Origin: Pseudomonas anguilliseptica
GTDB lineage: Bacteria > Pseudomonadota > Gammaproteobacteria > Pseudomonadales > Pseudomonadaceae
Length of the DNA: 64,000 nt
Assembly: GCF_900105355.1 (NCBI RefSeq)
Contig: NZ_FNSC01000001.1
Location: 2,542,001-2,606,000, forward strand
Direction of reading: 5' to 3'
Positions 17,494 through 28,474 of this stretch are shown here, piece by piece; the first letter of the stretch is position 1, and each line of letters opens with the position of its first letter. The notes under the pieces were generated by a model. That model did not search any database and was not told the origin of the DNA. It was given only the letters and a program-made list of their open reading frames with translations. The position numbers and the translations under genes were made by a program.

Positions 17494-18942
17494 TTACTTG
17501 AGCGCGGCCTCGGCTTTACCGATGGCGACGAATTCTTCTTCCGGCGTACCGGCCACCAGGTGATGGCGACTGTACAGGGCGAAGTAGGCGATCAGCACGG
17601 CGTAGATAATCGCGGCACCAATCACCACCCGTGTATCGACCAGGAAGCCGGCCACCACGGCCACGCAGGCAAGCACCAGGGCGATGCCCGAGGTGACGAT
17701 GCCGCCTGGGGTGCGATACGGGCGATGCATTTCCGGACGGCGCACGCGCAGGGTGATGTGCGCGGCCATCATCAGCACGTAGGAGATGGTGGCGCCGAAC
17801 ACCGCGACCAGAATCAGCAGGTCACCCTGGCCCGTCAGCGACAGGGCAAAGCCGATCAGGCCGGGCACGATCAGCGCCAGCACCGGTGCCTTGTTCTTGT
17901 TGGTCAGCGACAGCGAGCGCGGCAGGTAGCCGGCACGTGACAGGGCGAAGATCTGCCGGGAGTAAGCGTAGATGATCGAGAAGAAGCTGGCGATCAAACC
18001 GGCCAGGCCGATCAGGTTGACGAAGCTGCTCATCCAGGTGGATTCGCCGTAGGCAATGGTCAGGGCTTCCACCAGTGGGTTGCCCGACGCCATCAGCGCC
18101 TTGGCGCCGGCGCCGCCTGGGCCAATCAGCAGAATCAGCAGGGCAAAGGCCAGCAGTACCAGCATCGCGCCGATCAGCCCGCGTGGCATGTCGCGCTGCG
18201 GATTGCGGGTTTCTTCAGCGGCCAGCGGCACGCCTTCAACCGCGAGGAAAAACCAGATCGCATAGGGGATCGCCGCCCACACGCCGACATAGCCGAACGG
18301 CAGGAAACTGCTGGCGCCTGCGGCTTTGGTCACTGGGATGTCGAGCAGGTTGGCCACCGAGAAGTGCGGCACCATCGCGACGATAAACACGCCGAGGGCA
18401 ATCGCCGCCACGGCGGTGATGATAAACATCAGCTTCAGCGCTTCACCGACGCCGAAGATATGGATGCCGATAAACAGCACATAGAAGGCCAGGTAGATTG
18501 CCCAGCCGCCAATGCCGAACAGCGACTCGCAGTAGGCGCCGATAAACACCGCAATCGCCGCTGGGGCAATGGCGTATTCGATCAGGATCGCCGTGCCGGT
18601 AAGAAAACCGCCCAGGGGGCCGAAGGCGCTGCGGGCAAAGCCGTAGCCGCCGCCTGCGGTGGGGATCATCGAGGAAAGTTCTGCCAGGGAGAAACACATG
18701 CACAGGTACATCAGCGCCATCAGCAGGGTGGCGAGAAACATGCCGCCCCAACCGCCCTGGGCTAGACCGAAGTTCCAGCCGGCATAGTCGCCGGAAATCA
18801 CGTAGGCCACGCCCAGACCGACCAGCAATACCCAGCCTGCTGCGCCCTTCTTCAATTGCCTGCTTTGGAAGTAATCGGCATCGACCTGCTCTAAATCGGT
18901 GCCTTGCGGTAGACCTACCGCACTGATTTGTTCTGCTGCCAT
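17494..18942 (-). CDS. eat: Ethanolamine permease
   Basis: The 482-aa APC-superfamily transporter has about 12 membrane helices, with YVISGDYAGWNFGLAQGGWG in helix 1-2 and SSMIPTAGGGYGFARSAFGP, both characteristic of the Eat subfamily. It should import ethanolamine across the inner membrane. It is followed by eutB in the ancestral order, a 40-bp gap away, and preceded by exaC. It is intact, so the strain may still take up ethanolamine that it can no longer cleave by this route. Confidence 0.93.
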   Translation of the reverse strand: MAAEQISAVGLPQGTDLEQVDADYFQSRQLKKGAAGWVLLVGLGVAYVISGDYAGWNFGLAQGGWGGMFLATLLMALMYLCMCFSLAELSSMIPTAGGGYGFARSAFGPLGGFLTGTAILIEYAIAPAAIAVFIGAYCESLFGIGGWAIYLAFYVLFIGIHIFGVGEALKLMFIITAVAAIALGVFIVAMVPHFSVANLLDIPVTKAAGASSFLPFGYVGVWAAIPYAIWFFLAVEGVPLAAEETRNPQRDMPRGLIGAMLVLLAFALLILLIGPGGAGAKALMASGNPLVEALTIAYGESTWMSSFVNLIGLAGLIASFFSIIYAYSRQIFALSRAGYLPRSLSLTNKNKAPVLALIVPGLIGFALSLTGQGDLLILVAVFGATISYVLMMAAHITLRVRRPEMHRPYRTPGGIVTSGIALVLACVAVVAGFLVDTRVVIGAAIIYAVLIAYFALYSRHHLVAGTPEEEFVAIGKAEAALK

Positions 18943-19126
18943 GGGAATTCCTTATCAACACGCTGGCCGCAGCGCAGGCCCGGCCAGGCGTGTAGCTATT
19001 TGAGGGAAGAGTGTTACCCAGTGGATCAGCAACCGTTGTGCCAACTGCGCCTCTGGTCTAGACCTGGGGCGCGGGCTGGCAGGCCGATGTCGTTTCCGAG
19101 CATCGGCTGCGGTTGCGCAGCTTCTC

Positions 19127-19289
19127 GTAGGGTGGGTTAGGCGCATGACCACGGGCTATCTGTCGATGCCTAATCCGTTGCGCCGTAACCCACCAGCGGT
19201 GCCAAGCCGATTACCGCTTGGTGGGTTACGTGGCGCACAGGTTCTGCAGTGCTTCGCTAACCCAACTCCGCGCCACTAACCCACCCTAC
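19127..19289. repeat. Palindromic intergenic repeat (GTAGGGTGGGTTAG...CTAACCCACCCTAC)
   Basis: The eat-exaC spacer (18943-19311) has no gene. It contains GTAGGGTGGGTTAG (19127-19140) and its reverse complement (19276-19289), enclosing a second nested pair TAACCCACC...GGTGGGTTA. This type of YTACGGGTGGGTTA-like palindrome is common in Pseudomonas spacers. It could fold into a long hairpin within the mRNA and attenuate eat relative to exaC. Confidence 0.8.
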
Positions 19290-19311
19290 AATTGCTGCTT
19301 GCACGGCATGT

Positions 19312-20832
<1,521 letters not shown>

Positions 20833-20908
20833 GCTGAATATCTCCTGGTTCTTATGCTTGTTCTGGTGATGCAGCGAACGGCGCGCTGTGGCGCTTGAAC
20901 AGGCACAG

Positions 20909-20924
20909 AGCAAGGGCTGGGCCA
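20909..20924 (-). promoter_or_regulatory. Sigma-54 (-24/-12) promoter of exaC-eat-eut
   Basis: On the minus strand: TGGCCC, five bases, TTGCT, with the exact GG-N10-GC spacing. It lies 77 bases before the exaC start. A sigma-54 activator is encoded divergently, which supports the call. Confidence 0.72.
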
Positions 20925-20988
20925 GGAGTGAGCAATGGCCGGGCTAGAGCGGTTACGTGGTGTATAGCGAGAGATTGTGGCGCGCGGG

Positions 20989-21041
20989 CTGTATCGGCCC
21001 TGATACGGCCCGCGTGACACTCTGTGCCAGGGGCGATACAG
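20989..21041. promoter_or_regulatory. Likely activator-binding inverted repeats upstream of the sigma-54 promoter
   Basis: CTGTATCG (20989-20996) and its reverse complement CGATACAG (21034-21041) enclose a further GATAC. They lie 65-130 bp upstream of the -24 element, the usual place for an enhancer site. The protein that binds is probably the divergent regulator. Confidence 0.5.
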
Positions 21042-21117
21042 CGTGGTGACTCGCCGGTCAGTGCGCCTTGCAATGGCCGGAAAGCTGGTAGATGCTCGGC
21101 CATCACGTGCAACTCCT

Positions 21118-21259
21118 AGCAGGCCGTTGAAAACGTAGGCGAGGCCGGCAAGACAAGGCAAAAACAGGCGAGGAAGCGGAGTTTACTGGTGTAAATGAGC
21201 ATTCCGAGCCTGTTTTTAACGAAGTATTGCCAACGCAGGTAGTTTCTCAACGGCTTGCT
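21118..21259. repeat. MITE-like repeat, copy A (142 bp)
   Basis: The ends AGCAGGCCGTTGAAAA and, inverted, AGCAAGCCGTTGAGAA form terminal inverted repeats. The core GAGGAAGCGGAGTTTACTG and TGTAAATGAGCATTCCGAGC recurs at 24700-24841. No coding frame is evident. It separates the enhancer site from the regulator gene. Confidence 0.78.
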
Positions 21260-21278
21260 ACTGCGGAGAACAATAACA

Positions 21279-23177
21279 ATGCATAACCCAGCAAGCCGCC
21301 ACGCCCAGCAGGTGCTGACCGTGGCCCAAGGGCGCGGCCAACACGCTGGCCCCGCTGCTGACTCCTCGGTGGCGCGCTCCTGGCTGCGCTGCCTGCAGCA
21401 GCATCACCTCGACCCGGCGCAGAACATGCCGCCTGCGGTGATCGAACACGCGCGCATGCTCGAGCGGCGCGAGCAGCTGCAACAGGTGCTGGAGATTTCC
21501 AGCAACGAGATGAACAGCCTGCATCGCCAGTTGGCCGGCAGCGGTCATGCCGTGCTGCTCACCGATGCGCGTGGGGTAATCCTCAACTGCGTCACCGAGC
21601 AGGCGGAAAAACGCACTTTCGAGCAGGCCGGCCTGTGGCTTGGCGCCGACTGGAGCGAGGCCTGCGAAGGCACCAACGGCATCGGCACCTGCCTGGTCGA
21701 GCGCCAGCCGTTGACCATCCACCAGAACGAACATTTTCGCAGCCGGCATACCGGGCTGACCTGCTCGGCCAGCCCGGTATTCGACCCGCATGGCGAGCTG
21801 CTGGCGGTGCTTGACGTGTCCTCGGCGCGGCATGACGTATCGCGGCAGAGCCAGTTCCACACCATGGCCCTGGTCAACCTGTCGGCCAAGGCCATCGAGG
21901 GCTGCCATTTCCTGCGCAGCTATGAAGGTGAATGGCTGCTGCGCTTCCATGCTCAGGCCGAATACATTGGCCAGTTCAGCGAGGGGCTGCTGGCCTTCGA
22001 TGGCGACGGCCGGGTGAGTGCGGTCAATCAGAGTGCGATCAATCTGCTCGGTCTGTCGCGGCGGCAACTGCTCGGGCGCACCTTGATCGAGGTATTTGAT
22101 TGCCGCCTGGATGACCTGCTCGGTCGTGCTTCGGCGCAGCCCAGCGCCAGTTGGCCGCTGTATACCCAACGTGGTCAGCTACTGTTTGCCATGCTGCGCG
22201 GCCAGCCGCGGCGCAGTGCTCAGGCGCTATCTGCGGCGAGCTTGGCAACGCCGGGGTTGTGTCTGGCCGACCCCGGTTTGCAGGGTGATTTCCGCCGCGC
22301 CCTGCGTGTTTACGAGCGTGATGTACCGCTACTGATCGGCGGCGAAACCGGCACCGGCAAGGAGGCCTTCGCCAAGGCCCTGCATCAGGTCAGCTCGCGT
22401 GGCGGCAAGCCCTTTGTGGCACTGAACTGCGCGGCAATTCCCGAGAGCCTGATCGAGAGCGAGCTGTTCGGTTATCGCGGCGGCAGCTTTACCGGCGCGC
22501 GCAAGGAGGGCATGCGCGGCAAGCTGCAGCAGGCCGATGGCGGTACGCTGTTTCTCGATGAAATTGGCGATATGCCGCTGGCGCTGCAAACCCGCTTGCT
22601 GCGCGTGCTGGAAGAGCGTCGGGTCGAGCCGATCGGCGGTGAAGCGCAGGCCATCGATGTGCGGGTGATCAGCGCCAGCCATCGCGATCTGAACGAACGG
22701 GTGGCCAGCGGCGAGTTTCGTCAGGACCTGTTCTATCGCCTCAATGGCCTGGTGATCGAGCTGCCGCCATTGCGTGAGCGCAGTGACAAGCTGGCGCTGC
22801 TGGATTTCCTTCTTGGCGAAGAGGCGCGCGGGCAGCCGGTGCGGCTTGATGATGCCGCCCGCGAAGCGCTGCTCGCCTACCTCTGGCCGGGCAATGTGCG
22901 CCAGCTGCGCAATGTGCTGCGCACCCTCTGCGCGCTGTGCGAAAACGGCGTGATCAGTCACGCCGACCTGCCCGCCGAGATTCGCCATACACGCCCTGCG
23001 CTGGCCCTGCTGCTTGCGGCCAAGCCCGATCAGCTGGGTGATGCCGAACGCACCGCGCTGCTCGCGGTCCTAGAAGCGCAGCACTGGCAGATGAGCCGCA
23101 GCGCCGAACAGCTGGGCATCAGCCGCAATACCCTGTACCGCAAACTGCGCAAGCACGGGATTGCCAGGCGAGGCTAA
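21279..23177 (+). CDS. eatR: Sigma-54-dependent activator of the ethanolamine operon (AcoR/EatR type)
   Basis: The 632-aa protein from ATG 21279 (GGAG upstream) has a GAF-like sensor (ARGVILNCVTEQAEKRTFEQ and CEGTNGIGTCLVERQPLTIH, as in AcoR), a PAS-like segment (VSAVNQSAINLLGLSRRQLL), an AAA+ domain with Walker A GGETGTGKE and Walker B GGTLFLDEIGD, and a Fis-type HTH (SRSAEQLGISRNTLYRKLRK). The sigma-54 contact loop reads GGSFTGA where most have GAFTGA. It is divergent from exaC and matches in position the regulator EatR of P. aeruginosa, which with RpoN controls ethanolamine catabolism. Confidence 0.87.
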   Translation: MHNPASRHAQQVLTVAQGRGQHAGPAADSSVARSWLRCLQQHHLDPAQNMPPAVIEHARMLERREQLQQVLEISSNEMNSLHRQLAGSGHAVLLTDARGVILNCVTEQAEKRTFEQAGLWLGADWSEACEGTNGIGTCLVERQPLTIHQNEHFRSRHTGLTCSASPVFDPHGELLAVLDVSSARHDVSRQSQFHTMALVNLSAKAIEGCHFLRSYEGEWLLRFHAQAEYIGQFSEGLLAFDGDGRVSAVNQSAINLLGLSRRQLLGRTLIEVFDCRLDDLLGRASAQPSASWPLYTQRGQLLFAMLRGQPRRSAQALSAASLATPGLCLADPGLQGDFRRALRVYERDVPLLIGGETGTGKEAFAKALHQVSSRGGKPFVALNCAAIPESLIESELFGYRGGSFTGARKEGMRGKLQQADGGTLFLDEIGDMPLALQTRLLRVLEERRVEPIGGEAQAIDVRVISASHRDLNERVASGEFRQDLFYRLNGLVIELPPLRERSDKLALLDFLLGEEARGQPVRLDDAAREALLAYLWPGNVRQLRNVLRTLCALCENGVISHADLPAEIRHTRPALALLLAAKPDQLGDAERTALLAVLEAQHWQMSRSAEQLGISRNTLYRKLRKHGIARRG

Positions 23178-23179
23178 AG

Positions 23180-23258
23180 CCGTAGGTTGGTGTTGAGCGT
23201 AGCGAAGCCCAACAGGCTGCCCGCGTTGTTGGGCTTCGGCGCACGACCCAACCTACGG
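23180..23258. repeat. Palindromic intergenic repeat (CCGTAGGTTGG...CCAACCTACGG)
   Basis: An 11-bp terminal inverted repeat with an inner stem GAAGCCCAACA/TGTTGGGCTTC. It is placed right after the regulator stop and could act as a terminator-like hairpin although no T-run follows. Confidence 0.8.
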
Positions 23259-23343
23259 AAATGGCCAAGGGGGCTGTGCTAATCTGCGGCCAGTTTTTAT
23301 CCCGCCTTATTCACCGGCTCTGACGACGCCTGCAAGGTAAATC

Positions 23344-24693
23344 ATGCATATCCATATTCTCGGCATCTGCGGCACTTTTATGGGCTCGCTGGCCGTGCTG
23401 GCCAAGGAACTCGGCCACCGCGTGACCGGTTCCGACGCCAACGTCTATCCGCCCATGAGCACCCAGCTGCAAGCCCAGGGTATCGAACTGACCCAGGGCT
23501 ATGACGCCGCCCAGCTCGACCCCGCGCCGGATCTGGTGGTGGTTGGCAATGCCCTGTCGCGCGGAAATCCGGCGGTGGAATACGTACTGAATAAGGGCCT
23601 GCCCTATGTCAGTGGCCCGCAGTGGTTGGCTGACCACGTGCTGCAAGGCCGTTGGGTTATGGCTGTAGCCGGCACCCATGGCAAGACCAGCAGTTCGAGC
23701 ATGTTGGCCTGGGTGCTGGAGCATGCCGGCATGAGCCCGGGCTTTTTGATTGGCGGCGTGCCGCAGAACTTTGGTATCTCCGCACGCTTGGGCGGCACGC
23801 CGTTCTTTGTGGTCGAGGCCGATGAGTACGACAGCGCCTTCTTCGACAAACGCAGCAAGTTCGTCCACTACCGTCCGCGTACCGCGATCCTGAATAACCT
23901 GGAGTTCGATCACGCGGACATCTTCCCGGATCTGGCGGCGATCGAGCGGCAGTTCCACCATCTGGTACGCACCATTCCGGGCGACGGCCTGATCATTCAC
24001 CCGACCTCTGAGCCTGCGCTTAAGCGGGTGATCGAGATGGGCTGTTGGACCCCGGTGCAAACCACTGGCGAAGGCGGCCAATGGCAGGGGCGTCTGCTTA
24101 GCGCCGATGGCTCGCGCTTTGAGGTGAGTTTCGAGGGCAAGGTTGCTGGCACCGTGGATTGGCAGCTGACCGGCCAGCACAACGTCGCCAATGCCCTGGC
24201 GGTGCTGGCGGCGGCGCGCCATGTCGGCGTGGTGCCGGAGCTGGGCATCGCTGCACTTTGCGGCTTTATCAACGCCAAGCGGCGCATGGAAAAGGTCGCC
24301 GAGGTGAATGGCGTGACCATCTTCGACGACTTCGCCCACCATCCGACTGCGATTGCAACCACCCTCGATGGCCTGCGCAAGCGCATCGGCGATGCAAAAT
24401 TGATCGCCATTGTCGAGCCGCGTTCCAACTCGATGAAACTCGGCGCGCACCGTGATGGGCTGCCGGAGTCCGTGGTGCAGGCGGACTCGGTGTACTGGTA
24501 TGCACCGCCGAATCTCGGTTGGGACCTGGCTGGCACTGTGGCCACCTCGACCGTACCGACGCAGGTTTGCGACTCGCTGGAAGCGATCATTGCCGGGGTA
24601 AAGGCCGAAGCCGCGCCGGGCACCCAGGTGGTGGTGATGAGCAACGGCGGCTTTGGCGGTTTGCATGGCAAGTTGGCTGCGGCCCTTTTATAG
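23344..24693 (+). CDS. mpl: UDP-N-acetylmuramate:L-Ala-gamma-D-Glu-meso-DAP ligase
   Basis: The 449-aa product begins MHIHILGICGTFMGSLAVLA and has the Mur-ligase ATP loop in AVAGTHGKTSSSSMLAWVLE, the metal-site stretch FFVVEADEYDSAFFDKRSKF, and IFDDFAHHPTAIATTLDGLR, all as in Mpl. It attaches recovered murein tripeptide to UDP-MurNAc in peptidoglycan recycling in the cytoplasm. It is full length. A repeat element separates it from ubiX. Confidence 0.96.
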   Translation: MHIHILGICGTFMGSLAVLAKELGHRVTGSDANVYPPMSTQLQAQGIELTQGYDAAQLDPAPDLVVVGNALSRGNPAVEYVLNKGLPYVSGPQWLADHVLQGRWVMAVAGTHGKTSSSSMLAWVLEHAGMSPGFLIGGVPQNFGISARLGGTPFFVVEADEYDSAFFDKRSKFVHYRPRTAILNNLEFDHADIFPDLAAIERQFHHLVRTIPGDGLIIHPTSEPALKRVIEMGCWTPVQTTGEGGQWQGRLLSADGSRFEVSFEGKVAGTVDWQLTGQHNVANALAVLAAARHVGVVPELGIAALCGFINAKRRMEKVAEVNGVTIFDDFAHHPTAIATTLDGLRKRIGDAKLIAIVEPRSNSMKLGAHRDGLPESVVQADSVYWYAPPNLGWDLAGTVATSTVPTQVCDSLEAIIAGVKAEAAPGTQVVVMSNGGFGGLHGKLAAALL

Positions 24694-24699
24694 AGAGCC

Positions 24700-24841
24700 A
24701 AAATTCGCGCTCAAAGCGTCGCGAGCGCAGATTAGGCAAGGCGAAAGCCTGCGAGGAAGCGAAGTTTACTGTTGTAAATGAGCATTCCGAGCAGGCTTTC
24801 AACGCAGCATAAGCAAGCGCAGCAGCTTTGAGAGTGAATTT
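24700..24841. repeat. MITE-like repeat, copy B (142 bp), abutting the ubiX start
   Basis: It shares with copy A the core GAGGAAGCG(A/G)AGTTTACTG and TGTAAATGAGCATTCCGAGC. Its ends are AAATTC...CTCAAAGC and the inverse, forming a different but also inverted terminal pair. The right end touches the ubiX ATG, so GAGAG in the repeat acts as the ribosome site. Confidence 0.75.
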
Positions 24842-25474
24842 ATGAGCGGTCCTGAACGAATTACCTTGGCTATGACGGGAGCGTCAGGGGCGCAGTACGG
24901 CCTGCGCCTGCTCGACTGCCTGGTGCAGGAAGAGCGCGAGGTGCACTTTCTGATTTCCAAGGCCGCGCAATTGGTCATGGCCACGGAAACCGATGTCAGC
25001 CTGCCGAGCAAACCCCAAGCTATGCAGGCGTTCCTGAGCGAGTACACCGGCGCCGCGCCGGGGCAGATTCGCGTGTATGGCAAGGAAGACTGGATGGCGC
25101 CGGTGGCCTCCGGCTCCGGCGCGCCCTCGGCGATGGTGGTGGTGCCGTGCAGCACCGGCACGTTGTCGGCGATTGCCACCGGGGCTTGCAACAACCTGAT
25201 CGAGCGCGCCGCCGATGTTGCCTTGAAGGAGCGTCGTCAGCTGATTCTGGTGCCACGCGAGGCGCCGTTCTCCAGCATCCATCTGGAGAATATGCTCAAG
25301 CTGTCGAATCTTGGGGCGACCATCCTGCCGGCCGCTCCGGGCTTCTATCATCAGCCGCAGGCCATCGATGATCTGATTGATTTCGTGGTGGCGCGTATCC
25401 TCAACTGCCTGAACATCCCTCAGGACATGCTGCCGCGTTGGGGCGAGCACCATCAGATCACCCCGGATGAATAA
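24842..25474 (+). CDS. ubiX: Flavin prenyltransferase UbiX
   Basis: The 210-aa protein shows the family's FMN-binding start [19 protein letters not shown], the loop [20 protein letters not shown], and the prenyl-phosphate site [19 protein letters not shown]. UbiX makes prenylated FMN, the cofactor of the UbiD decarboxylase in ubiquinone synthesis. The only ribosome-binding candidate is in the repeat element directly upstream. Its end overlaps the next gene by 8 bp. Confidence 0.95.
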   Translation: MSGPERITLAMTGASGAQYGLRLLDCLVQEEREVHFLISKAAQLVMATETDVSLPSKPQAMQAFLSEYTGAAPGQIRVYGKEDWMAPVASGSGAPSAMVVVPCSTGTLSAIATGACNNLIERAADVALKERRQLILVPREAPFSSIHLENMLKLSNLGATILPAAPGFYHQPQAIDDLIDFVVARILNCLNIPQDMLPRWGEHHQITPDE

Positions 25475-25766
25475 GCCTCTGGCCCGTGCGGCCGTCTGCC
25501 TGCTGCTGAGCCTGACCCTCAGCGGCTGCGCTACGGTGCGCACCCTGGATGCCGCCAAGCCCGACGCGCCGGTGGTGTATGCGGGTACGCGGCTGAACCT
25601 GTATGCGCTGCAAGGCGGTTGCTGCGCCACTGAGCGCTTCGGCGCCGAGGCGCCGGCTTACCCGGCCGCCGATCTGCCGGTTAGCGCATTGCTTGATACC
25701 CTGTTGCTACCACTGTCTCTGGCCACCGCCATTGGCCTTAATCTGGGCATCAGCGGCGGCTTGTAA
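25467..25766 (+). CDS. YceK/YidQ-type small lipoprotein
   Basis: The 99-aa product has a lipobox ([13 protein letters not shown]), then [20 protein letters not shown], the YceK/YidQ pattern, and a C-terminal hydrophobic segment [20 protein letters not shown]. It is translationally coupled to ubiX through an 8-bp overlap. Function is unknown. Confidence 0.78.
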   Translation: MNKPLARAAVCLLLSLTLSGCATVRTLDAAKPDAPVVYAGTRLNLYALQGGCCATERFGAEAPAYPAADLPVSALLDTLLLPLSLATAIGLNLGISGGL

Positions 25767-25772
25767 GGGGCC

Positions 25773-28379
25773 TCAGGCGTCCGGAATACTGGCCTCTTTA
25801 CCCTGCCAGGTAGTTGCCAATGGCCAGTGCTCCAGATTCTGCGCCGGTCCCGGCTTGGCGAACAGGTAGCCCTGAAAGCGTCGGCAGCCCATGTCTTGCA
25901 GGGCGTCATACTGTTCCTGGGTTTCCACCCCTTCGGCGGTTACGGCCAGGTTGAGGTTGGCCCCTAGCGCCAGGATGGTGCGTACGATAGCGGCGTCGCT
26001 GGGTTGTTCGAGCAGGTCGCGGACGAACGATTGGTCGATCTTCAGTTGGTCCAATGGCAGTCGCTTGAGGTAGTTAAGCGAGGAGTAGCCCGCGCCGAAA
26101 TCGTCTAGTGCCAGATGCACCCCGCGCGCTTTCAGTTGGCTCATCTTGCCGATAAGCACTTCCACATCTTCCACCAGCTGGCTTTCGGTCAGTTCCAGTT
26201 CCAGGCGCTGCGGGTTCGCGCCACTTTCGGCGAGGGTCGCGAATACGTCTTCGACAAAGTCGGGGTGGTGGAACTGCCTCGCGCTGACGTTGACCTCCAG
26301 GGTTAGCTGCGCCAGCTGTGGATGCGCAGCCCAGGCCACCAGTTGCTGGCAGGCGATGTGCAGGATCAGGCGGCCCAGGGGCAGAATCAGCCCAGTGCTT
26401 TCTGCCAGCGGAATAAATTCCCCCGGCGGCACCAGCCCGCGTGTGGGATGCTGCCAGCGCACCAGGGCTTCTGCTTCGATCAGCTGTCCTTGAGCATCCA
26501 CCTGGGGCTGGTAGTGCAGGATAAAGTCGCGCTGGCCGAGGCTCTGGCGCAGGTCGCTTTCCAGGCTGGCGCGTGCGCTGACTTCGGCCTGCATTCGTGG
26601 ATCGAAGAAGCGCATGCAATTGCGTCCGGCAGCTTTTGCCTCATACATGGCCATGTCGGCGCGTTTGAGCACCTCATCGACTTTGTCGTATTCCGCTGGA
26701 AACAATGCAATGCCGATACTGGCCGTACTGGTGTGGCTTCGCCCCTTCAGGTTGTAGGGGGAGGCCAATGCGGCAACGATCTTATTGCCGACCTTTTCGA
26801 TTTGACGCACTGCCCGCTCAGGCTTGAGGTTTAGCCCTTCAAGCATCAGGACAAATTCGTCCCCGCCCAGGCGCGCCAAGGTGTCCTGGGCACGGACATG
26901 ACTATTCAAACGCTCGGCGACTTGCTGCAACAACAGGTCACCCATGTCGTGACCTAGGGTGTCGTTGAGGTTCTTGAAGTTGTCCAAGTCGATAAACAGC
27001 AGTGCGCCCTGTTGCAGTCCGCGCGCATGTTTGGCCAATGCCTGTTGGAGACGGTCGACCAGCAGACGGCGGTTGGGTAGGCCGGTGAGCGGGTCGTAGA
27101 AGGCCAGTTGATTGATTTTTTCGAGGTTCTTCTTGTGTTCGGAGATGTCCGTGGAAATCCCACACAGGGCGTAAATTTTGCCGGCGCTGTCGCGTAGCGG
27201 CAGCTTAATCGATAGGAACGTGTGTTCGGTATGGCCATCCAGGCTGCGGTTGATCTCTTCAGTCTGTACGCGCTCGCCAAGTGTGAGTACGCGGCGATCA
27301 TTTTCATGCAGGTTGGTGGCCGTATCGATATCGAAAAACTGTTCGTCATTCTTGCCAATGATCTGCTCTAGGGTTTGCCCGAACAGCTCGCAAACCTTGC
27401 GGTTGGCGTATTGGTAACGCAGTTGTGCGTCCTTGATATAGATATAGGCTTCGACGCTTTCGAGGATGGTGTTCAGGCGTTGTTCGCTGGCCAGCAGGTG
27501 ACGGGTTTTCTCGCGTACCTGGCGGCGCAGCAGTAGCGCACCACCGAGAGCGGCGATCAGCAATAGGGCGAGGGTGCTCAGCCCCCACCAGACGCTGGTG
27601 GGGATCAGCAGGCGTGGCCGTTCACCGCTCCAGCGATGCAGGCTCTGGTAGTAGATCGAGGAGGGCGAGTCCTGCCAGCTCGACAGGTGTTTGTCGATGG
27701 CGCTTAGCAAATCAGCGTTCTGCCCCTTGCGTGTGGCGTAGAACAGCTGCGCCGGTTGAAACATGATTGAGGAGCTTTGCAGTTGATAGCTCGGCGCATG
27801 GAAGTCGCCAAAACGCTGGTTGGCCACCGCTGCGTCGGCCTGCCCGCCCGCCACTAATTCAAAGCCCTGCGGCAGGCTGGGTACGCCGATCAGCTGGGCT
27901 TCCAGACCAAAACTGGTAAGCAGCCCGCGTAGGTATTCCTCCTGCACCGAGCCTTGCAATACGGCAATGCGCAGGCCTTTGAGTTCGAGTATCGATTTGA
28001 GCTGCAGGTCTTCACTGCTGTAGAGCTGCGACCAACTGAAGAGCGAGGGCACCTTGTGAAAATCGAGTACCTGGGCACGGCTGTCGTTGTAGGCCACATC
28101 CGGCATCAGGTCGATTTCACCGCTCTGCGCCAGCTCCAGGCATTCCTGCCATTCGCATGGCCTGGGACGCAGTTGCCAGTATTCCTGGCGCGCGATTTCA
28201 TTTAGCAGTTCGCCGAGGATGCCGGAGAGTTTGCCGTCCTGGCCGAGGAGGATTTTCGGTTCGTTGGCGTAAACCCCGACACTCACTTGGCGCGATTGTG
28301 CGTTGCTCAGCGTGGCGACCGTGAGGGCTGAAGTGACGAGTAGAACGGTGGCGAGGTGGCGAAATGACAGGCGCTTCAT
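25773..28379 (-). CDS. Periplasmic-sensor PAS-GGDEF-EAL protein
   Basis: The 868-aa protein has a signal/anchor, a periplasmic solute-binding (SBP_bac_3) domain at about 30-265 (KILLGQDGKLSGILGELLNE), a membrane helix near 272-292, a PAS domain (ILESVEAYIYIKDAQLRYQY), a GGDEF domain with intact LGGDEF after RAQDTLAR, and an EAL domain with EAEALVRWQHP and LALDDFGAGYSSLNYLKRLP. Both c-di-GMP modules keep their signature residues, so it may synthesise, degrade or do both depending on a periplasmic ligand. It is convergent with the ubiX operon. Confidence 0.92.
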   Translation of the reverse strand: MKRLSFRHLATVLLVTSALTVATLSNAQSRQVSVGVYANEPKILLGQDGKLSGILGELLNEIARQEYWQLRPRPCEWQECLELAQSGEIDLMPDVAYNDSRAQVLDFHKVPSLFSWSQLYSSEDLQLKSILELKGLRIAVLQGSVQEEYLRGLLTSFGLEAQLIGVPSLPQGFELVAGGQADAAVANQRFGDFHAPSYQLQSSSIMFQPAQLFYATRKGQNADLLSAIDKHLSSWQDSPSSIYYQSLHRWSGERPRLLIPTSVWWGLSTLALLLIAALGGALLLRRQVREKTRHLLASEQRLNTILESVEAYIYIKDAQLRYQYANRKVCELFGQTLEQIIGKNDEQFFDIDTATNLHENDRRVLTLGERVQTEEINRSLDGHTEHTFLSIKLPLRDSAGKIYALCGISTDISEHKKNLEKINQLAFYDPLTGLPNRRLLVDRLQQALAKHARGLQQGALLFIDLDNFKNLNDTLGHDMGDLLLQQVAERLNSHVRAQDTLARLGGDEFVLMLEGLNLKPERAVRQIEKVGNKIVAALASPYNLKGRSHTSTASIGIALFPAEYDKVDEVLKRADMAMYEAKAAGRNCMRFFDPRMQAEVSARASLESDLRQSLGQRDFILHYQPQVDAQGQLIEAEALVRWQHPTRGLVPPGEFIPLAESTGLILPLGRLILHIACQQLVAWAAHPQLAQLTLEVNVSARQFHHPDFVEDVFATLAESGANPQRLELELTESQLVEDVEVLIGKMSQLKARGVHLALDDFGAGYSSLNYLKRLPLDQLKIDQSFVRDLLEQPSDAAIVRTILALGANLNLAVTAEGVETQEQYDALQDMGCRRFQGYLFAKPGPAQNLEHWPLATTWQGKEASIPDA

Positions 28380-28474
28380 GCGTGGCCAACTTCCATACGA
28401 GAGTCCATAAACTAACGATAGCCAGAATATGGAGACGGCGCCGGCTGGTAATGGCGATTGGCTATTTCTGACCG

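Noticed and set aside
23311..24666. Long minus-strand frame opposite mpl
   Set aside because: Shadow frame of a well-recognised gene.
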